Of a DNA stretch of 64,000 bases, positions 42,234 to 51,253 are shown in pieces. The notes beneath the pieces are model-generated. The model was not told the origin of the DNA and searched no databases. It saw only the letters and a list, made by a program, of their open reading frames with translations. Each line of letters opens with the position of its first letter. The stretch's first letter is position 1. Made by a program: the position numbers and the translations under genes. Origin of the DNA: Flavobacterium supellecticarium (GTDB lineage Bacteria; Bacteroidota; Bacteroidia; Flavobacteriales; Flavobacteriaceae); the NCBI RefSeq assembly GCF_004801375.1, contig NZ_SSNZ01000004.1, forward strand, positions 124,001-188,000, read 5' to 3'.

Positions 42234-42515
42234 CTATAGTTCTTGATAAAGATTGATTTCACTTTGTTCCAACCATTCCGTTGCTTTTTGCTGAAAATCC
42301 AAAAAGTGTGCGGTTTGCGTATGCGCATCAATCGCTTCTTTACTCTCCCAAGTCTCATAAAAAAGAAACTCCAACGGATTATTCGCGGAAATATGCAATC
42401 GGTATTCTTTGCATCCAACTTCCTGTAACGATTCTTTTACCAATTCCTGCAATGTCGTCAAAACCATTTCCCGGTATTCCGCTTTCGCCCTAAGTGTGGC
42501 CACTATAGTGATCAT
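42234..42515 (-). CDS. Antibiotic biosynthesis monooxygenase (ABM) domain protein, putative quinol monooxygenase
   Basis: A 93-residue dimeric ferredoxin-like protein: ITIVATLRAKAEYREMVLTTLQELVKES, CKEYRLHISANNPLEFLFYETWESKEAIDAHTQTAHFLDF. The closest family is the YgiN-like quinol monooxygenases. Such proteins often accompany quinone reductases; a quinone-oxidoreductase-like gene lies 80 bp upstream on the same strand, which fits. The conserved His and Trp positions (HTQTAHF, YETW) are present. Confidence 0.82.
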   Translation of the reverse strand: MITIVATLRAKAEYREMVLTTLQELVKESLQEVGCKEYRLHISANNPLEFLFYETWESKEAIDAHTQTAHFLDFQQKATEWLEQSEINLYQEL

Positions 42516-42596
42516 ATATCTTACTATTTAATTTTCTCACAAACATCGGATATTTTTCTTAAAAATTTAGAACATCAACCCTCTTTATTCTTTATT

Positions 42597-43565
42597 CTAC
42601 CCAACACCAACCACCAGTCGTTTTCCGGCATCGATCGTTTTGTTCCAATAGTTATGAATTTCGGCTAAGGGTGCTACTTCGGTGGCAATCTGTAATTTTC
42701 CGGCCGCTGCGAGTTGAAACGCCTCCGGCAATACTTCTTCTATATATAATTTCATTTCATGTTCGGAAAGACTCCCGATACCCGATCCGAGAATTTCGAT
42801 CGCCGTACTGCGCAATACATCCGAACGCAATACAATTTCCTCGCCCGAAATGCTACCCACCGTTACGATCTTAACCGGATGCGTATAACCGCCTTTCCCT
42901 TTAAATGCCTGTAACAACAACTCCACCGAATGCCCCCAGATATAATCGATCACAATATCAATCGGACTTTGCAGCTGAATTGCTTTTAGTTTTTCGATGA
43001 TAATCGAATCCTCATCTTGCAACGACACGATTTCGTCGGCACCCAAAGTCAGTAGTTTTTCCAGTGAAACGGCATTTCTACCGGTTACGATTACCTTCGA
43101 CGCTCCATACTGTTTTGCCAACTGTACCGCTACTTGTCCTGTGACACCCGTTGCGCCATTAATCAACACAACAGCACCCTGACGGATTTTAGCGCGAAAC
43201 ACCAAGGCCATCGCCGATCCGATTACCGCATTCGGCAAAGCCGCCGCCGTAGCCACATCAATATTCGGAGGAAGTACCAGGTATTTGTCTTTGTGGATCA
43301 ATGCTTTTTCAGCCAGCATTCCGGTAATTCCCTGTGCATAAACCAAGGTTCCATCGACCAGCGTTCCCACGCCGTCAAAACCAACTACAGTGGGTAATTC
43401 CGTATAACTGGCATAATGTTTTCCACTGGCACGAAGTTTGTCCAGGTTCTTTACCGATGCAGCTTTGACATCGATTACAATTTCATTCTCGTTTTTGGGT
43501 TGTGGATCGGCAAATTCGGCATAAACCGGAACCGTTCCCAATTGGGTTAAGACAGCTGCTTTCAT
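42597..43565 (-). CDS. Zinc-free MDR oxidoreductase (quinone oxidoreductase-like)
   Basis: A 322-residue medium-chain dehydrogenase/reductase. The start MKAAVLTQLGTVPVYAEF, the substrate domain with GFDGVGTLVDGTLVYA, and the NADPH motif INGATGVTGQVAVQLAKQYGASKVIVTGRN (AxGxxG-type) are visible. The catalytic and structural zinc ligands of alcohol dehydrogenases are absent, so it belongs to the quinone oxidoreductase branch. The ATG at 43565 is chosen; an upstream one would add 17 hydrophobic residues. It lies 63 bp behind a Crp-type regulator gene. Confidence 0.82.
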   Translation of the reverse strand: MKAAVLTQLGTVPVYAEFADPQPKNENEIVIDVKAASVKNLDKLRASGKHYASYTELPTVVGFDGVGTLVDGTLVYAQGITGMLAEKALIHKDKYLVLPPNIDVATAAALPNAVIGSAMALVFRAKIRQGAVVLINGATGVTGQVAVQLAKQYGASKVIVTGRNAVSLEKLLTLGADEIVSLQDEDSIIIEKLKAIQLQSPIDIVIDYIWGHSVELLLQAFKGKGGYTHPVKIVTVGSISGEEIVLRSDVLRSTAIEILGSGIGSLSEHEMKLYIEEVLPEAFQLAAAGKLQIATEVAPLAEIHNYWNKTIDAGKRLVVGVG

Positions 43566-43628
43566 ATTTTTTTTTAGGCAAAATTCCAGCAACCAACTGT
43601 AGTAAAACGATAACAATTGTTAAGATCG

Positions 43629-44198
43629 TTATTTTGTCTTAGCGACTTTATTCCGGATACGACTCAGCGAAACGGCCGTAATTCCGAGATACGTTGCAAT
43701 ATAATGCTGTGGCACCCGTTGGAAAATATCCGGGTTCTTTTGTAAAAGATTACGATAGCGTTCTTCGGGTTTATCCCGTAAAAACGACAACAAATGTTTC
43801 GAATAATAGATAAACCGCTTTAGAATATAGTGATCAAACCAGGCTTTAAATTCGGCATCCTCTTCCCATAACTGCTCAAAACGTTCTTTTTCGAGCACAT
43901 AAAGGACGCTTTTTTCAAGGCTTTCCAGATAAAAATCACTCGGCTGATTGGTAAGCACACTTTCCAGCGAAGCCACCAGACTTCCTTCGAAAAAAAACTG
44001 ATTCGTAATTTCCTTTCCATTACTATTCATCCACAAACGCAGGCAACCTTCCTTTATAAAATAAATACGGCGTGCTTTTTCGCCTTCTTCCAGTAAAGTC
44101 ACCCGGGCATCGACCGAAATCAATTCGAGTTGGTACTTTTCGGCCAGGTAAAGCATCATCTTTCCCGCTGTTTTATCGTCCTGAATTGCTATCGCCAT
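43629..44198 (-). CDS. Crp/Fnr family regulator
   Basis: A 189-residue regulator. The N-terminal cyclic-nucleotide-binding-like beta roll is clear (LEEGEKARRIYFIKEGCLRLWMNSNGKEITNQFFFEGSLVASLES), and a helix-turn-helix ends the protein (VPQHYIATYLGITAVSLSRIRNKV). The Fnr iron-sulfur cysteines are missing, and the phosphate-binding Arg-Ser pair of Crp is not seen, so cAMP binding is doubtful. Short Crp-type regulators of this kind are common in Bacteroidetes. It probably controls the quinone reductase-monooxygenase genes behind it. Confidence 0.85.
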   Translation of the reverse strand: MAIAIQDDKTAGKMMLYLAEKYQLELISVDARVTLLEEGEKARRIYFIKEGCLRLWMNSNGKEITNQFFFEGSLVASLESVLTNQPSDFYLESLEKSVLYVLEKERFEQLWEEDAEFKAWFDHYILKRFIYYSKHLLSFLRDKPEERYRNLLQKNPDIFQRVPQHYIATYLGITAVSLSRIRNKVAKTK

Positions 44199-44355
44199 AC
44201 TAGTGCAGTTCCTGAAGTTTTAAAATAAAGTAATTTAAGTCCGATACAATTTATACCGGGTCTGAATAATCCTCAAACAGCATAAAACTAAAAAAAATAA
44301 ACCCTACTTCCTATTAATTATTATTTTTGCGGTGATAAAAACAACAAAACTATTT

Positions 44356-44964
44356 ATGCTTATAATTGGTATTGCCGGAGGAACTGGCAGTGGAAAAACG
44401 ACAGTAGTCCATCAGATTATGAATGAATTACCCGAAACCGAAGTAGGGATTATTTCACAGGACTCCTACTATAAGGCCACCCACAACCTGAGCTTTGATG
44501 AGCGTGCGCTTATCAACTTTGATCATCCCAGAGCAATTGACTTTGAATTATTGGTAAGCCATCTAAAAGACTTAAAAGACGGTAAAACCATCGAACAACC
44601 GGTATACTCGTTTGTAACCCATAACAGAACCGACGACACCATCGTGACACATCCGCGTAAAGTAATGATTGTAGAAGGAATTTTAATCCTGACCAATCCG
44701 GAATTGCGTGATATGTTTGATGTAAAAATCTTTGTTCATGCCGATTCCGACGAGCGTTTGATCCGTCGTTTAAAACGGGACATCGCCGAACGTGGTCGTG
44801 ATATGGAAGAAGTATTAAACCGCTACCAGTCGACATTAAAACCGATGCACGAACAATTTATCGAGCCATCGAAAGCCTATGCCGACATTATCATCCCGAA
44901 CGACAAGTACAATACGGTTGCTATCGACGTGGTGCGTGCGGTGATCAACCAAAGAATATCATAA
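44356..44964 (+). CDS. udk: Uridine kinase
   Basis: A 202-residue P-loop kinase that phosphorylates uridine and cytidine in pyrimidine salvage. Walker A GGTGSGKT is at 8-15; DSYYKA, the NFDHPRAIDFELL loop and the RRLKRDIAERGRD lid are the usual udk motifs. A GTG 24 bases upstream would add eight residues; the ATG at 44356 gives the normal family length. A TATTTTTG box at 44322-44329 may be the -7 element. It starts a run with the DivIC-like and methylmalonyl-CoA mutase genes. Confidence 0.93.
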   Translation: MLIIGIAGGTGSGKTTVVHQIMNELPETEVGIISQDSYYKATHNLSFDERALINFDHPRAIDFELLVSHLKDLKDGKTIEQPVYSFVTHNRTDDTIVTHPRKVMIVEGILILTNPELRDMFDVKIFVHADSDERLIRRLKRDIAERGRDMEEVLNRYQSTLKPMHEQFIEPSKAYADIIIPNDKYNTVAIDVVRAVINQRIS

Positions 44965-44986
44965 TTTATCATTACCTTTATAAGCC

Positions 44987-45334
44987 ATGAAAAAAGCATT
45001 CGAAAAAATAGTTACCCAGTACCCTTTCCTGAAAATATTCGGGAACCGCTATGTATTGGTGAGCCTTTTTTTTGCGATCTGGATGCTGTTTCTGGACAAC
45101 TACTCTTATCTGGAACACCGCGTTCTGGACAAGGAAATAAACGAACTCGAAGACAATAAAAAATACTATCAGGACGAGATTAAAAAAGACAGCGAAAACA
45201 TCAAAAAGCTGAAAAATCCGGATCAGATTGAAAAGTATGCCCGTGAAAAATATTATATGAAACGGGACAAAGAAGATATTTATATCATCGAGTTTGAAGA
45301 AGATGTGCCCGAAGAGGACACAAAATCACTTTAA
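44987..45334 (+). CDS. Septum formation initiator (FtsB/DivIC-like)
   Basis: A 115-residue bitopic membrane protein: one helix (YVLVSLFFAIWMLFLDNY, about residues 22-39) followed by a coiled coil (HRVLDKEINELEDNKKYYQDEIKKDSENIKKLKN) and the EKYAREKYYMKRDKEDIYIIEF end characteristic of the FtsB/DivIC family. It should form part of the FtsL-FtsB-FtsQ divisome complex. The family is often found next to udk in Flavobacteria. It precedes mutA by 9 bp. Confidence 0.87.
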   Translation: MKKAFEKIVTQYPFLKIFGNRYVLVSLFFAIWMLFLDNYSYLEHRVLDKEINELEDNKKYYQDEIKKDSENIKKLKNPDQIEKYAREKYYMKRDKEDIYIIEFEEDVPEEDTKSL

Positions 45335-45343
45335 TTTTGCATT

Positions 45344-46708
45344 ATGAGCAACAAACTGTTTACAGATTTTGAGGCGGTATCGTCCAAACAATGGAAAACA
45401 CAGATTCAATACGAATTAAAAGGAGCCGATTACAACGAAACCCTGGTTTGGGAAAGCCCCGAAGGGATTAAAGTACGCCCGTTTTATCATATTGACGAAG
45501 CTGCGGAGCCTTTAACTATTCCGACCGAGGTATCCGGATTTAAAATCGTACAGAATATTTTTGTGCACGATCTGGAAAAATCGATTGCCCGCGCTAAGGA
45601 AACCCTATCCCGCGGTGCCGAAAGTTTGCGTTTTACATTGGAAAATGAAAAAGTCGATATCGAAAAACTATTGACGTCCCTTCCGTTGGAAACCACTCCG
45701 GTATATCTGAATTTTCATTTTCTGGATCTTCCGTTTATCGAGAAGATCAATAGTATCGCTAAAAAGCACAATGCTACGATTTACCTGCATGTGGATCCGA
45801 TCGGGCAACTGGCTCAGGACGGTAATTGGCATACCAACCTCGACACCGATTTTAATACGTTAAACGATATTGCGTTAAAATGCACCAACCTGAATTTTCT
45901 GAGTATCAACAGTAGTTTGTATCAGAATGCCGGAGCCAATATCGTACAACAGCTGGCCTATACGCTTTCGCATGTAAACGAATATTTTAACAGAATGGTT
46001 ACGATCGGTTCGCCGGTAACAATTCAGGTAGCCGTAGGAACCAACTACTTTTTCGAGATTGCCAAACTACGCGCCCTTCGCCTGTTATTTACTACGCTGG
46101 CAAAAGAATACGACCACAAACACGAGTGCCATATTATAGCCGTACCGACAAAACGCAATAAAACCCTTTACGATTATAACGTCAACATGCTTCGAACCAC
46201 CACCGAATGTATGAGTGCCATTTTGGGTGGTGCCAATTCGGTTTCGAACCTGGCCTATGATGCGATTTATCATAAAGACAATGAGTTTGGCGATCGTATT
46301 TCGAGAAATCAATTATTGGTTTTAAAACACGAAAGCTATTTTGATCTGGTAAACAACCCGTCAGACGGTGCGTATTATATTGAATCCCTTACGAATCAGT
46401 TAGCCGAAAAAGCCCTTACCCTATTTAAGGATATTGAAGCCAACGGTGGTTTTATCACCCAATTAATCGAAGGTACCATTCAACGAAAAATTGGAGAAAG
46501 CGCCAAAAAAGAACAGGAATTGTTCGACAATGGTAAAGAAATCCTATTGGGAACCAACAAATACCCGAACAAAGAAGACCGTATGAGCCATGATCTGGAA
46601 CTGTATCCGTTTGTAAAGGTAAACCCGCGCAAAACGTTAATCACGCCAATCATCGAAAAACGACTGGCCGAAAAACTGGAACAGGAACGATTGGAAACCG
46701 AAAAATAA
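45344..46708 (+). CDS. mutA: Methylmalonyl-CoA mutase small subunit
   Basis: A 454-residue small (beta) subunit of the heterodimeric mutase. It follows the TIM-barrel of the large subunit (LFTDFEAVSSKQWKTQIQYELKGADYNETL and VNMLRTTTECMSAILGGANSVSNLAYDAIY) but lacks the C-terminal cobalamin-binding domain, as expected for the non-catalytic partner, which in Flavobacteria is shorter than the Propionibacterium one. The dimer interconverts succinyl-CoA and methylmalonyl-CoA. Gap to mutB: 42 bp. Confidence 0.9.
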   Translation: MSNKLFTDFEAVSSKQWKTQIQYELKGADYNETLVWESPEGIKVRPFYHIDEAAEPLTIPTEVSGFKIVQNIFVHDLEKSIARAKETLSRGAESLRFTLENEKVDIEKLLTSLPLETTPVYLNFHFLDLPFIEKINSIAKKHNATIYLHVDPIGQLAQDGNWHTNLDTDFNTLNDIALKCTNLNFLSINSSLYQNAGANIVQQLAYTLSHVNEYFNRMVTIGSPVTIQVAVGTNYFFEIAKLRALRLLFTTLAKEYDHKHECHIIAVPTKRNKTLYDYNVNMLRTTTECMSAILGGANSVSNLAYDAIYHKDNEFGDRISRNQLLVLKHESYFDLVNNPSDGAYYIESLTNQLAEKALTLFKDIEANGGFITQLIEGTIQRKIGESAKKEQELFDNGKEILLGTNKYPNKEDRMSHDLELYPFVKVNPRKTLITPIIEKRLAEKLEQERLETEK

Positions 46709-46750
46709 TATGTTTACCGGGCGTATCAGCATCATAATAGCAGCTTTGAA

Positions 46751-48874
46751 ATGAGAAAAAATATTCAACATATAACTTTAGACAATTCCAGAACGCAGGC
46801 GGAAACCGTTAATGTGGCGACCACTGTCAACGCCGAAGGAATTGAAATCAAACAAACCTATTCCGAAGCCGATCTTCAGGATCTGGAACATTTGCACTTC
46901 GGAGCTGGATTTGCACCCAACCTACGTGGCCCATACGCGACCATGTATGTGCGCCGTCCCTGGACGATCCGTCAGTATGCCGGGTTTTCGACCGCCGAAG
47001 AAAGTAATGCTTTCTACCGTCGAAACCTTGCCGCAGGACAAAAAGGACTTTCCGTTGCTTTTGACTTGGCCACGCACCGCGGTTACGACAGTGATCACGA
47101 ACGTGTAGTAGGCGACGTCGGAAAAGCCGGTGTAGCAATTGACAGCGTAGAGGATATGAAAATCCTTTTCGATCAGATTCCGCTAAACGAAATGTCCGTT
47201 TCGATGACGATGAACGGAGCTGTATTGCCTATTATGGCCTTTTATATCGTAGCCGCCGAAGAACAGGGTGTCGAAGCAAAGCTATTATCCGGAACGATTC
47301 AGAACGACATTTTAAAAGAATTCATGGTGCGGAATACCTATATCTATCCGCCAACGCCATCGATGAAAATCATAGCCGACATCTTTGACTATACCAGTAA
47401 AAAGATGCCGAAATTCAACTCGATTTCCATTTCCGGATACCATATGCAGGAAGCCGGAGCTACAGCCGATATCGAGTTGGCCTATACCCTTGCCGACGGT
47501 TTGGAATACATCCGTACCGGATTGGCTGCCGGAATGAAAATTGACGAATTCGCACCGCGTTTATCGTTTTTCTGGGCCATTGGAATGAACCATTTTATGG
47601 AAATCGCCAAAATGCGGGCCGGACGAATGCTTTGGGCCAAACTCCTAAAACAATTCGATCCGAAGGATGATAAATCCCTTGCCCTGCGAACCCACTGTCA
47701 GACTTCCGGATGGAGTTTAACCGAGCAGGATCCGTTTAATAACGTAGCGCGTACGGCTATTGAAGCTGCTGCTGCTGCTTTCGGAGGAACACAATCACTA
47801 CATACCAATGCATTGGATGAGGCAATTGCTTTACCAACCGATTTCTCGGCACGTATCGCTCGTAACACTCAGATTTTCCTTCAGGAAGAAACCAAAATAT
47901 GTAAAACAGTCGACCCATGGGCCGGTAGTTATTATGTTGAAAGTCTGACGCATGAAATCGCACAAAAAGCGTGGGCGTTAATCGAAGAAGTAGAAGAATT
48001 GGGCGGTATGACAAAAGCCATCGAAGCCGGAATTCCAAAACTGCGTATCGAAGAAGCCGCTGCACGTAAGCAGGCGCGTATCGACAGCGGACAGGACATT
48101 ATTGTGGGTGTCAACAAATACCGACTTGAAAAAGAGGATCCGTTACATATTTTAGAAGTCGACAATCAAACCGTTCGAAAACAACAGATCGAACGATTGG
48201 ATCATATTAAAGCAACCCGTAATTCCGAAAAAGTACAGGAATGTTTAGCCAGACTAACCGAATGTGCCAGAACCGGACAGGGGAACTTATTGGAATTAGC
48301 CGTAGATGCTGCGCGAAACAGAGCCACTTTAGGCGAAATCAGCGATGCACTCGAATCGGTTTTCGGAAGATATAAAGCACAAATCAAATCCTTTAGTGGT
48401 GTGTACAGTAAAGAAATTAAAAACGACGAAAGTTTTGAAAAAGCCAAGCAATTAGCCGACGCTTTTGCAAAATCCGAAGGCCGTCGTCCGCGTATTATGA
48501 TCGCCAAAATGGGTCAGGACGGACACGATCGTGGTGCCAAAGTAGTAGCCACCGGTTATGCTGATGTTGGTTTTGACGTCGACATTGGACCATTATTTCA
48601 AACGCCAGCCGAAGCTGCAAAACAGGCTGTCGAAAACGACGTGCATATTTTAGGGGTATCCTCACTGGCAGCCGGTCATAAAACACTGGTTCCACAGGTG
48701 ATTGAAGAACTTAAAAAATACGGACGGGAAGATATTATGGTGATCGTGGGTGGTGTTATCCCGGCACAGGATTATCAGTATTTATTCGACAGTGGCGCTG
48801 TAGCCGTTTTCGGACCCGGAACAAAAATCAGCGAAGCCGCCATTAAGATCCTTGAGATCCTGATGGATGCCTAA
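46751..48874 (+). CDS. mutB: Methylmalonyl-CoA mutase large (catalytic) subunit
   Basis: A 707-residue adenosylcobalamin enzyme. The TIM-barrel carries [32 protein letters not shown] and [18 protein letters not shown]; the C-terminal B12 domain has DGHDRG at 590-595, in which His592 is the axial cobalt ligand, followed by GADVG-like [11 protein letters not shown]. All catalytic features are there. Works with mutA directly upstream and with MeaB encoded near 6 kb; methylmalonyl-CoA epimerase is not in the window. A terminator follows. Confidence 0.95.
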   Translation: MRKNIQHITLDNSRTQAETVNVATTVNAEGIEIKQTYSEADLQDLEHLHFGAGFAPNLRGPYATMYVRRPWTIRQYAGFSTAEESNAFYRRNLAAGQKGLSVAFDLATHRGYDSDHERVVGDVGKAGVAIDSVEDMKILFDQIPLNEMSVSMTMNGAVLPIMAFYIVAAEEQGVEAKLLSGTIQNDILKEFMVRNTYIYPPTPSMKIIADIFDYTSKKMPKFNSISISGYHMQEAGATADIELAYTLADGLEYIRTGLAAGMKIDEFAPRLSFFWAIGMNHFMEIAKMRAGRMLWAKLLKQFDPKDDKSLALRTHCQTSGWSLTEQDPFNNVARTAIEAAAAAFGGTQSLHTNALDEAIALPTDFSARIARNTQIFLQEETKICKTVDPWAGSYYVESLTHEIAQKAWALIEEVEELGGMTKAIEAGIPKLRIEEAAARKQARIDSGQDIIVGVNKYRLEKEDPLHILEVDNQTVRKQQIERLDHIKATRNSEKVQECLARLTECARTGQGNLLELAVDAARNRATLGEISDALESVFGRYKAQIKSFSGVYSKEIKNDESFEKAKQLADAFAKSEGRRPRIMIAKMGQDGHDRGAKVVATGYADVGFDVDIGPLFQTPAEAAKQAVENDVHILGVSSLAAGHKTLVPQVIEELKKYGREDIMVIVGGVIPAQDYQYLFDSGAVAVFGPGTKISEAAIKILEILMDA

Positions 48875-48880
48875 ATAGTC

Positions 48881-48908
48881 AAAGCCAACCTTAGGGTTGG
48901 CTTTTTTT
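48881..48908 (+). terminator. Terminator after mutB
   Basis: Stem aaagccaacc-ttag-ggttggcttt with seven T. Confidence 0.88.
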
Positions 48909-48925
48909 GTATATTGTATAGCATT

Positions 48926-48958
48926 ACACCTGACAGGTTTCCAAAACCTGTCAGGTGT
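48926..48958. repeat. REP-like palindrome, copy 4
   Basis: Arms acacctgacaggttt / aaacctgtcaggtgt with loop cca. It ends 15 bp before the start of the tyrosine transposase gene. Confidence 0.88.
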
Positions 48959-48973
48959 CTAATCTTCTACGCC

Positions 48974-49540
48974 ATGAAAACATTACTTCCACTTGAACAC
49001 AGCAAATATTACCACATTTACAATCGCGGTATCAATAGTTGCACTTTATTTCGGAAACATGAAAATTATGAATCCTTCCTGAAATTATATGCACATTATA
49101 TTGATCCGATAGCCGAAACTTTTGCCTAGTGTCTCCTTCGGAATCATTTCCATTTTATTGTTCGGATCAAAAACACTACTGAAAATATATTCTTAAACCC
49201 TATTTTACCTTCACAGGCATTTTCCAATTTCTTTAATGCCTATACCAAAGCGTATAACAAAAGTCAAAACAGGCTTGGTGCTTTGTTTGAACGTCCTTTT
49301 AAAAGAAAGGAAATCAATACAATCGATTACTTTCTAGACAGTGTTGTTTATGTACACAACAATTCAATCCATCATAATTTATGCAAGCATCCGGCGACCT
49401 ATCTTTGGAGTTCGTACAAAACCATTTTATCTGCTAAAAAAACAAAACTAAAACGAGAAATGGTTCTCGAATTTTTCGGAGGAATTGAAAATTTTAAATA
49501 TATTCATCAACTGAAATTAACAACACCTGACAGGTTTTAA
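48974..49540 (+). pseudogene. REP-associated tyrosine transposase (RAYT), one in-frame TAG
   Basis: A reading frame of 188 codons, open except for one TAG at 49127-49129. It encodes a Y1_Tnp-type protein: SKYYHIYNRGINSCTLFRKHENY at the start, NHFHFIVRI with the HxH metal site right after the stop codon, and NAYTKAYNKSQNRLGALFERPFKRKEI with the catalytic-Tyr region. The family usually has Tyr where TAG stands (AYCLLPNHFH), so a single base change (TAT or TAC to TAG) explains it. The gene ends inside palindrome copy 5, and copy 4 lies 15 bp before it, the classical RAYT-REP layout. Probably inactive now. Confidence 0.85.
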
Positions 49541-49555
49541 AAACCTGTCAGGTGT
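49523..49555. repeat. REP-like palindrome, copy 5
   Basis: Arms acacctgacaggttt / aaacctgtcaggtgt with loop taa. The stop codon of the transposase frame lies in its loop. Confidence 0.88.
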
Positions 49556-49573
49556 GACAACAACAACAACAAC

Positions 49574-50707
49574 ATGTCAAAACTCCCTCATATCGGTACC
49601 AGTATTTTTACGGTAATGTCGCAAATGGCCAACGAACACCAAGCCATCAACCTGTCGCAAGGCTTTCCAAATTTCCCTGTTGACGAACGACTAACCGCCA
49701 TCACCGCTAAACTAGCCTATGAAAATGTACATCAATACACTCCTATGGCCGGTCATAGCGGCTTACTGGACAAAATAACCCGATTGACATTGGCATCCTA
49801 TAACCGAAACCTCAACCCGGTAACCGATATGGTCGTTACCGCCGGTGCGACCGAAGCCATTTTTGCTACCATTCAGGCATTGGTCAACAAAAACGAAGAA
49901 GTGATCATTCTGGATCCCAGCTACGATTGTTACGAAGCACCGATACTCCTTAGTAACGCCCTACCCGTTCGCGTGGCTTTAAACGACGACTATACGCCCA
50001 ACTGGGAAGCCATAGCAACCCGAATGAACGCTAAAACCAGAATGTTGATCATCAACAATCCACATAACCCAACGGGCAAAATCTGGTCGGAAGCCGACTT
50101 TATACAACTGGAAAAACTGCTGGATTTATATCCCGACGTTATTTTACTTTCGGATGAGGTTTATGAATACATCACCTACGAACAACCGCATATTTCGGTT
50201 AACACCCGAATCAAGCTCCGCGATAAAAGTGTGATCATTTCTTCATTTGGAAAATCACTACACATCACCGGCTGGAAAATCGGATATGCTATCGCTCCGG
50301 AATACCTGATGCGGGAAATCAAAAAAGTACATCAATTCCTTGTTTTTAGCGTCAATAGCTTGTCACAGGTAGCCATCAGCGAATACCTCGACATTGTTGA
50401 TTTTAACGAAATCGCCACAATGTACCGTCAAAAAAGGGATTATTTCCGGGAGTTAATGGCAAAAACCCCATTTGAATTATTACCCTGCGAAGGCTCCTAT
50501 TTTCAAGTGGCTTCCTATGCTTCGTTCTCCAAACAAAACGATATCGATTTTAGTAAAGAATTGATCACCCGATATGGTGTGGCTACGATTCCGATTTCAA
50601 CTTTTTATGCCGACGGAAAAGATCTGAAACTGGTTCGCTTTTGTTTCGCCAAAGACAACAACACGCTGGAACAGGCGACATTGCGATTGCAAAAAGTAGC
50701 ATTCTAA
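49574..50707 (+). CDS. PLP-dependent aminotransferase (methionine aminotransferase, YbdL-like)
   Basis: A 377-residue class I/II aminotransferase. INLSQGFPNFPVD and HQYTPMAGHSGLLDKI at the N-terminus are typical for YbdL/KAT-type enzymes, which prefer methionine and also act on aromatic acids and kynurenine. NNPHNPTGKIW, LSDEVYEYITY and the PLP-binding lysine in SSFGKSLHITGWKIGY are all present, as is the RFCFAK segment with the carboxylate-binding Arg. It could supply the last step of methionine salvage. Single gene behind the transposase remnant. Confidence 0.88.
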   Translation: MSKLPHIGTSIFTVMSQMANEHQAINLSQGFPNFPVDERLTAITAKLAYENVHQYTPMAGHSGLLDKITRLTLASYNRNLNPVTDMVVTAGATEAIFATIQALVNKNEEVIILDPSYDCYEAPILLSNALPVRVALNDDYTPNWEAIATRMNAKTRMLIINNPHNPTGKIWSEADFIQLEKLLDLYPDVILLSDEVYEYITYEQPHISVNTRIKLRDKSVIISSFGKSLHITGWKIGYAIAPEYLMREIKKVHQFLVFSVNSLSQVAISEYLDIVDFNEIATMYRQKRDYFRELMAKTPFELLPCEGSYFQVASYASFSKQNDIDFSKELITRYGVATIPISTFYADGKDLKLVRFCFAKDNNTLEQATLRLQKVAF

Positions 50708-50775
50708 ATCATTTTAACAGATTATTAGGGCTACAATCTTATTAATTCGATAATTTTGAACAAGATTTTATTCCG

Positions 50776-51168
50776 ATGAAAAAGTTTTTGGTAAGCCTTT
50801 TAATGCTGCTGTACTTAATTCCTGCTGTAGGAGTTAACCTTTCTGCGCATTTTTGTGGCCAGGAACTTGCTTCGGTCAATCATGCTGTAACCGACGCAGA
50901 CAAATGTCTTTGCGGTGTACAGCCGATGAAAAAAAGCTGTTGTGAAGACAAACAACTGCAATTTAAAATCGACGATAATCAGCAGAAAACCGAATTATTA
51001 TCGCCAAAATTCAGTAACCCGTTTCACATTCAATTTACGATTCCCGTTATACTGGAACTTGCCTTTACCTATCAAAGTACCGAAAACCGGAATCATTCTT
51101 TCTACAATCCACCGGAACCTTATTATAAGCAGGACATTTACCTGCTGAACAACGTATTGCGAATTTGA
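50776..51168 (+). CDS. HYC_CC_PP family protein
   Basis: A 130-residue exported protein with signal peptide MKKFLVSLLMLLYLIPAVGVNLS. The mature part contains HFCG, CLCG, KKSCCEDK and NPPEPYY, which fits the Bacteroidetes family known as HYC_CC_PP. The pattern of paired Cys and His suggests metal binding. It is the first gene of a copper-related run, followed by the HMA-domain lipoprotein and the multicopper oxidase, so it may handle copper in the periplasm (inference). Confidence 0.78.
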   Translation: MKKFLVSLLMLLYLIPAVGVNLSAHFCGQELASVNHAVTDADKCLCGVQPMKKSCCEDKQLQFKIDDNQQKTELLSPKFSNPFHIQFTIPVILELAFTYQSTENRNHSFYNPPEPYYKQDIYLLNNVLRI

Positions 51169-51253
51169 TTTTTAGAATTTAACCGACAGTACCGGCCATT
51201 TGCGCCGGTTGTATGCATTACACCAAATTCATTAATTCAAAAATTTCAATACC

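Noticed and set aside
48914..48973. Longer start for the transposase frame
   Set aside because: The 20 extra residues would be encoded by the REP palindrome and terminator tail; the family starts at the ATG at 48974.
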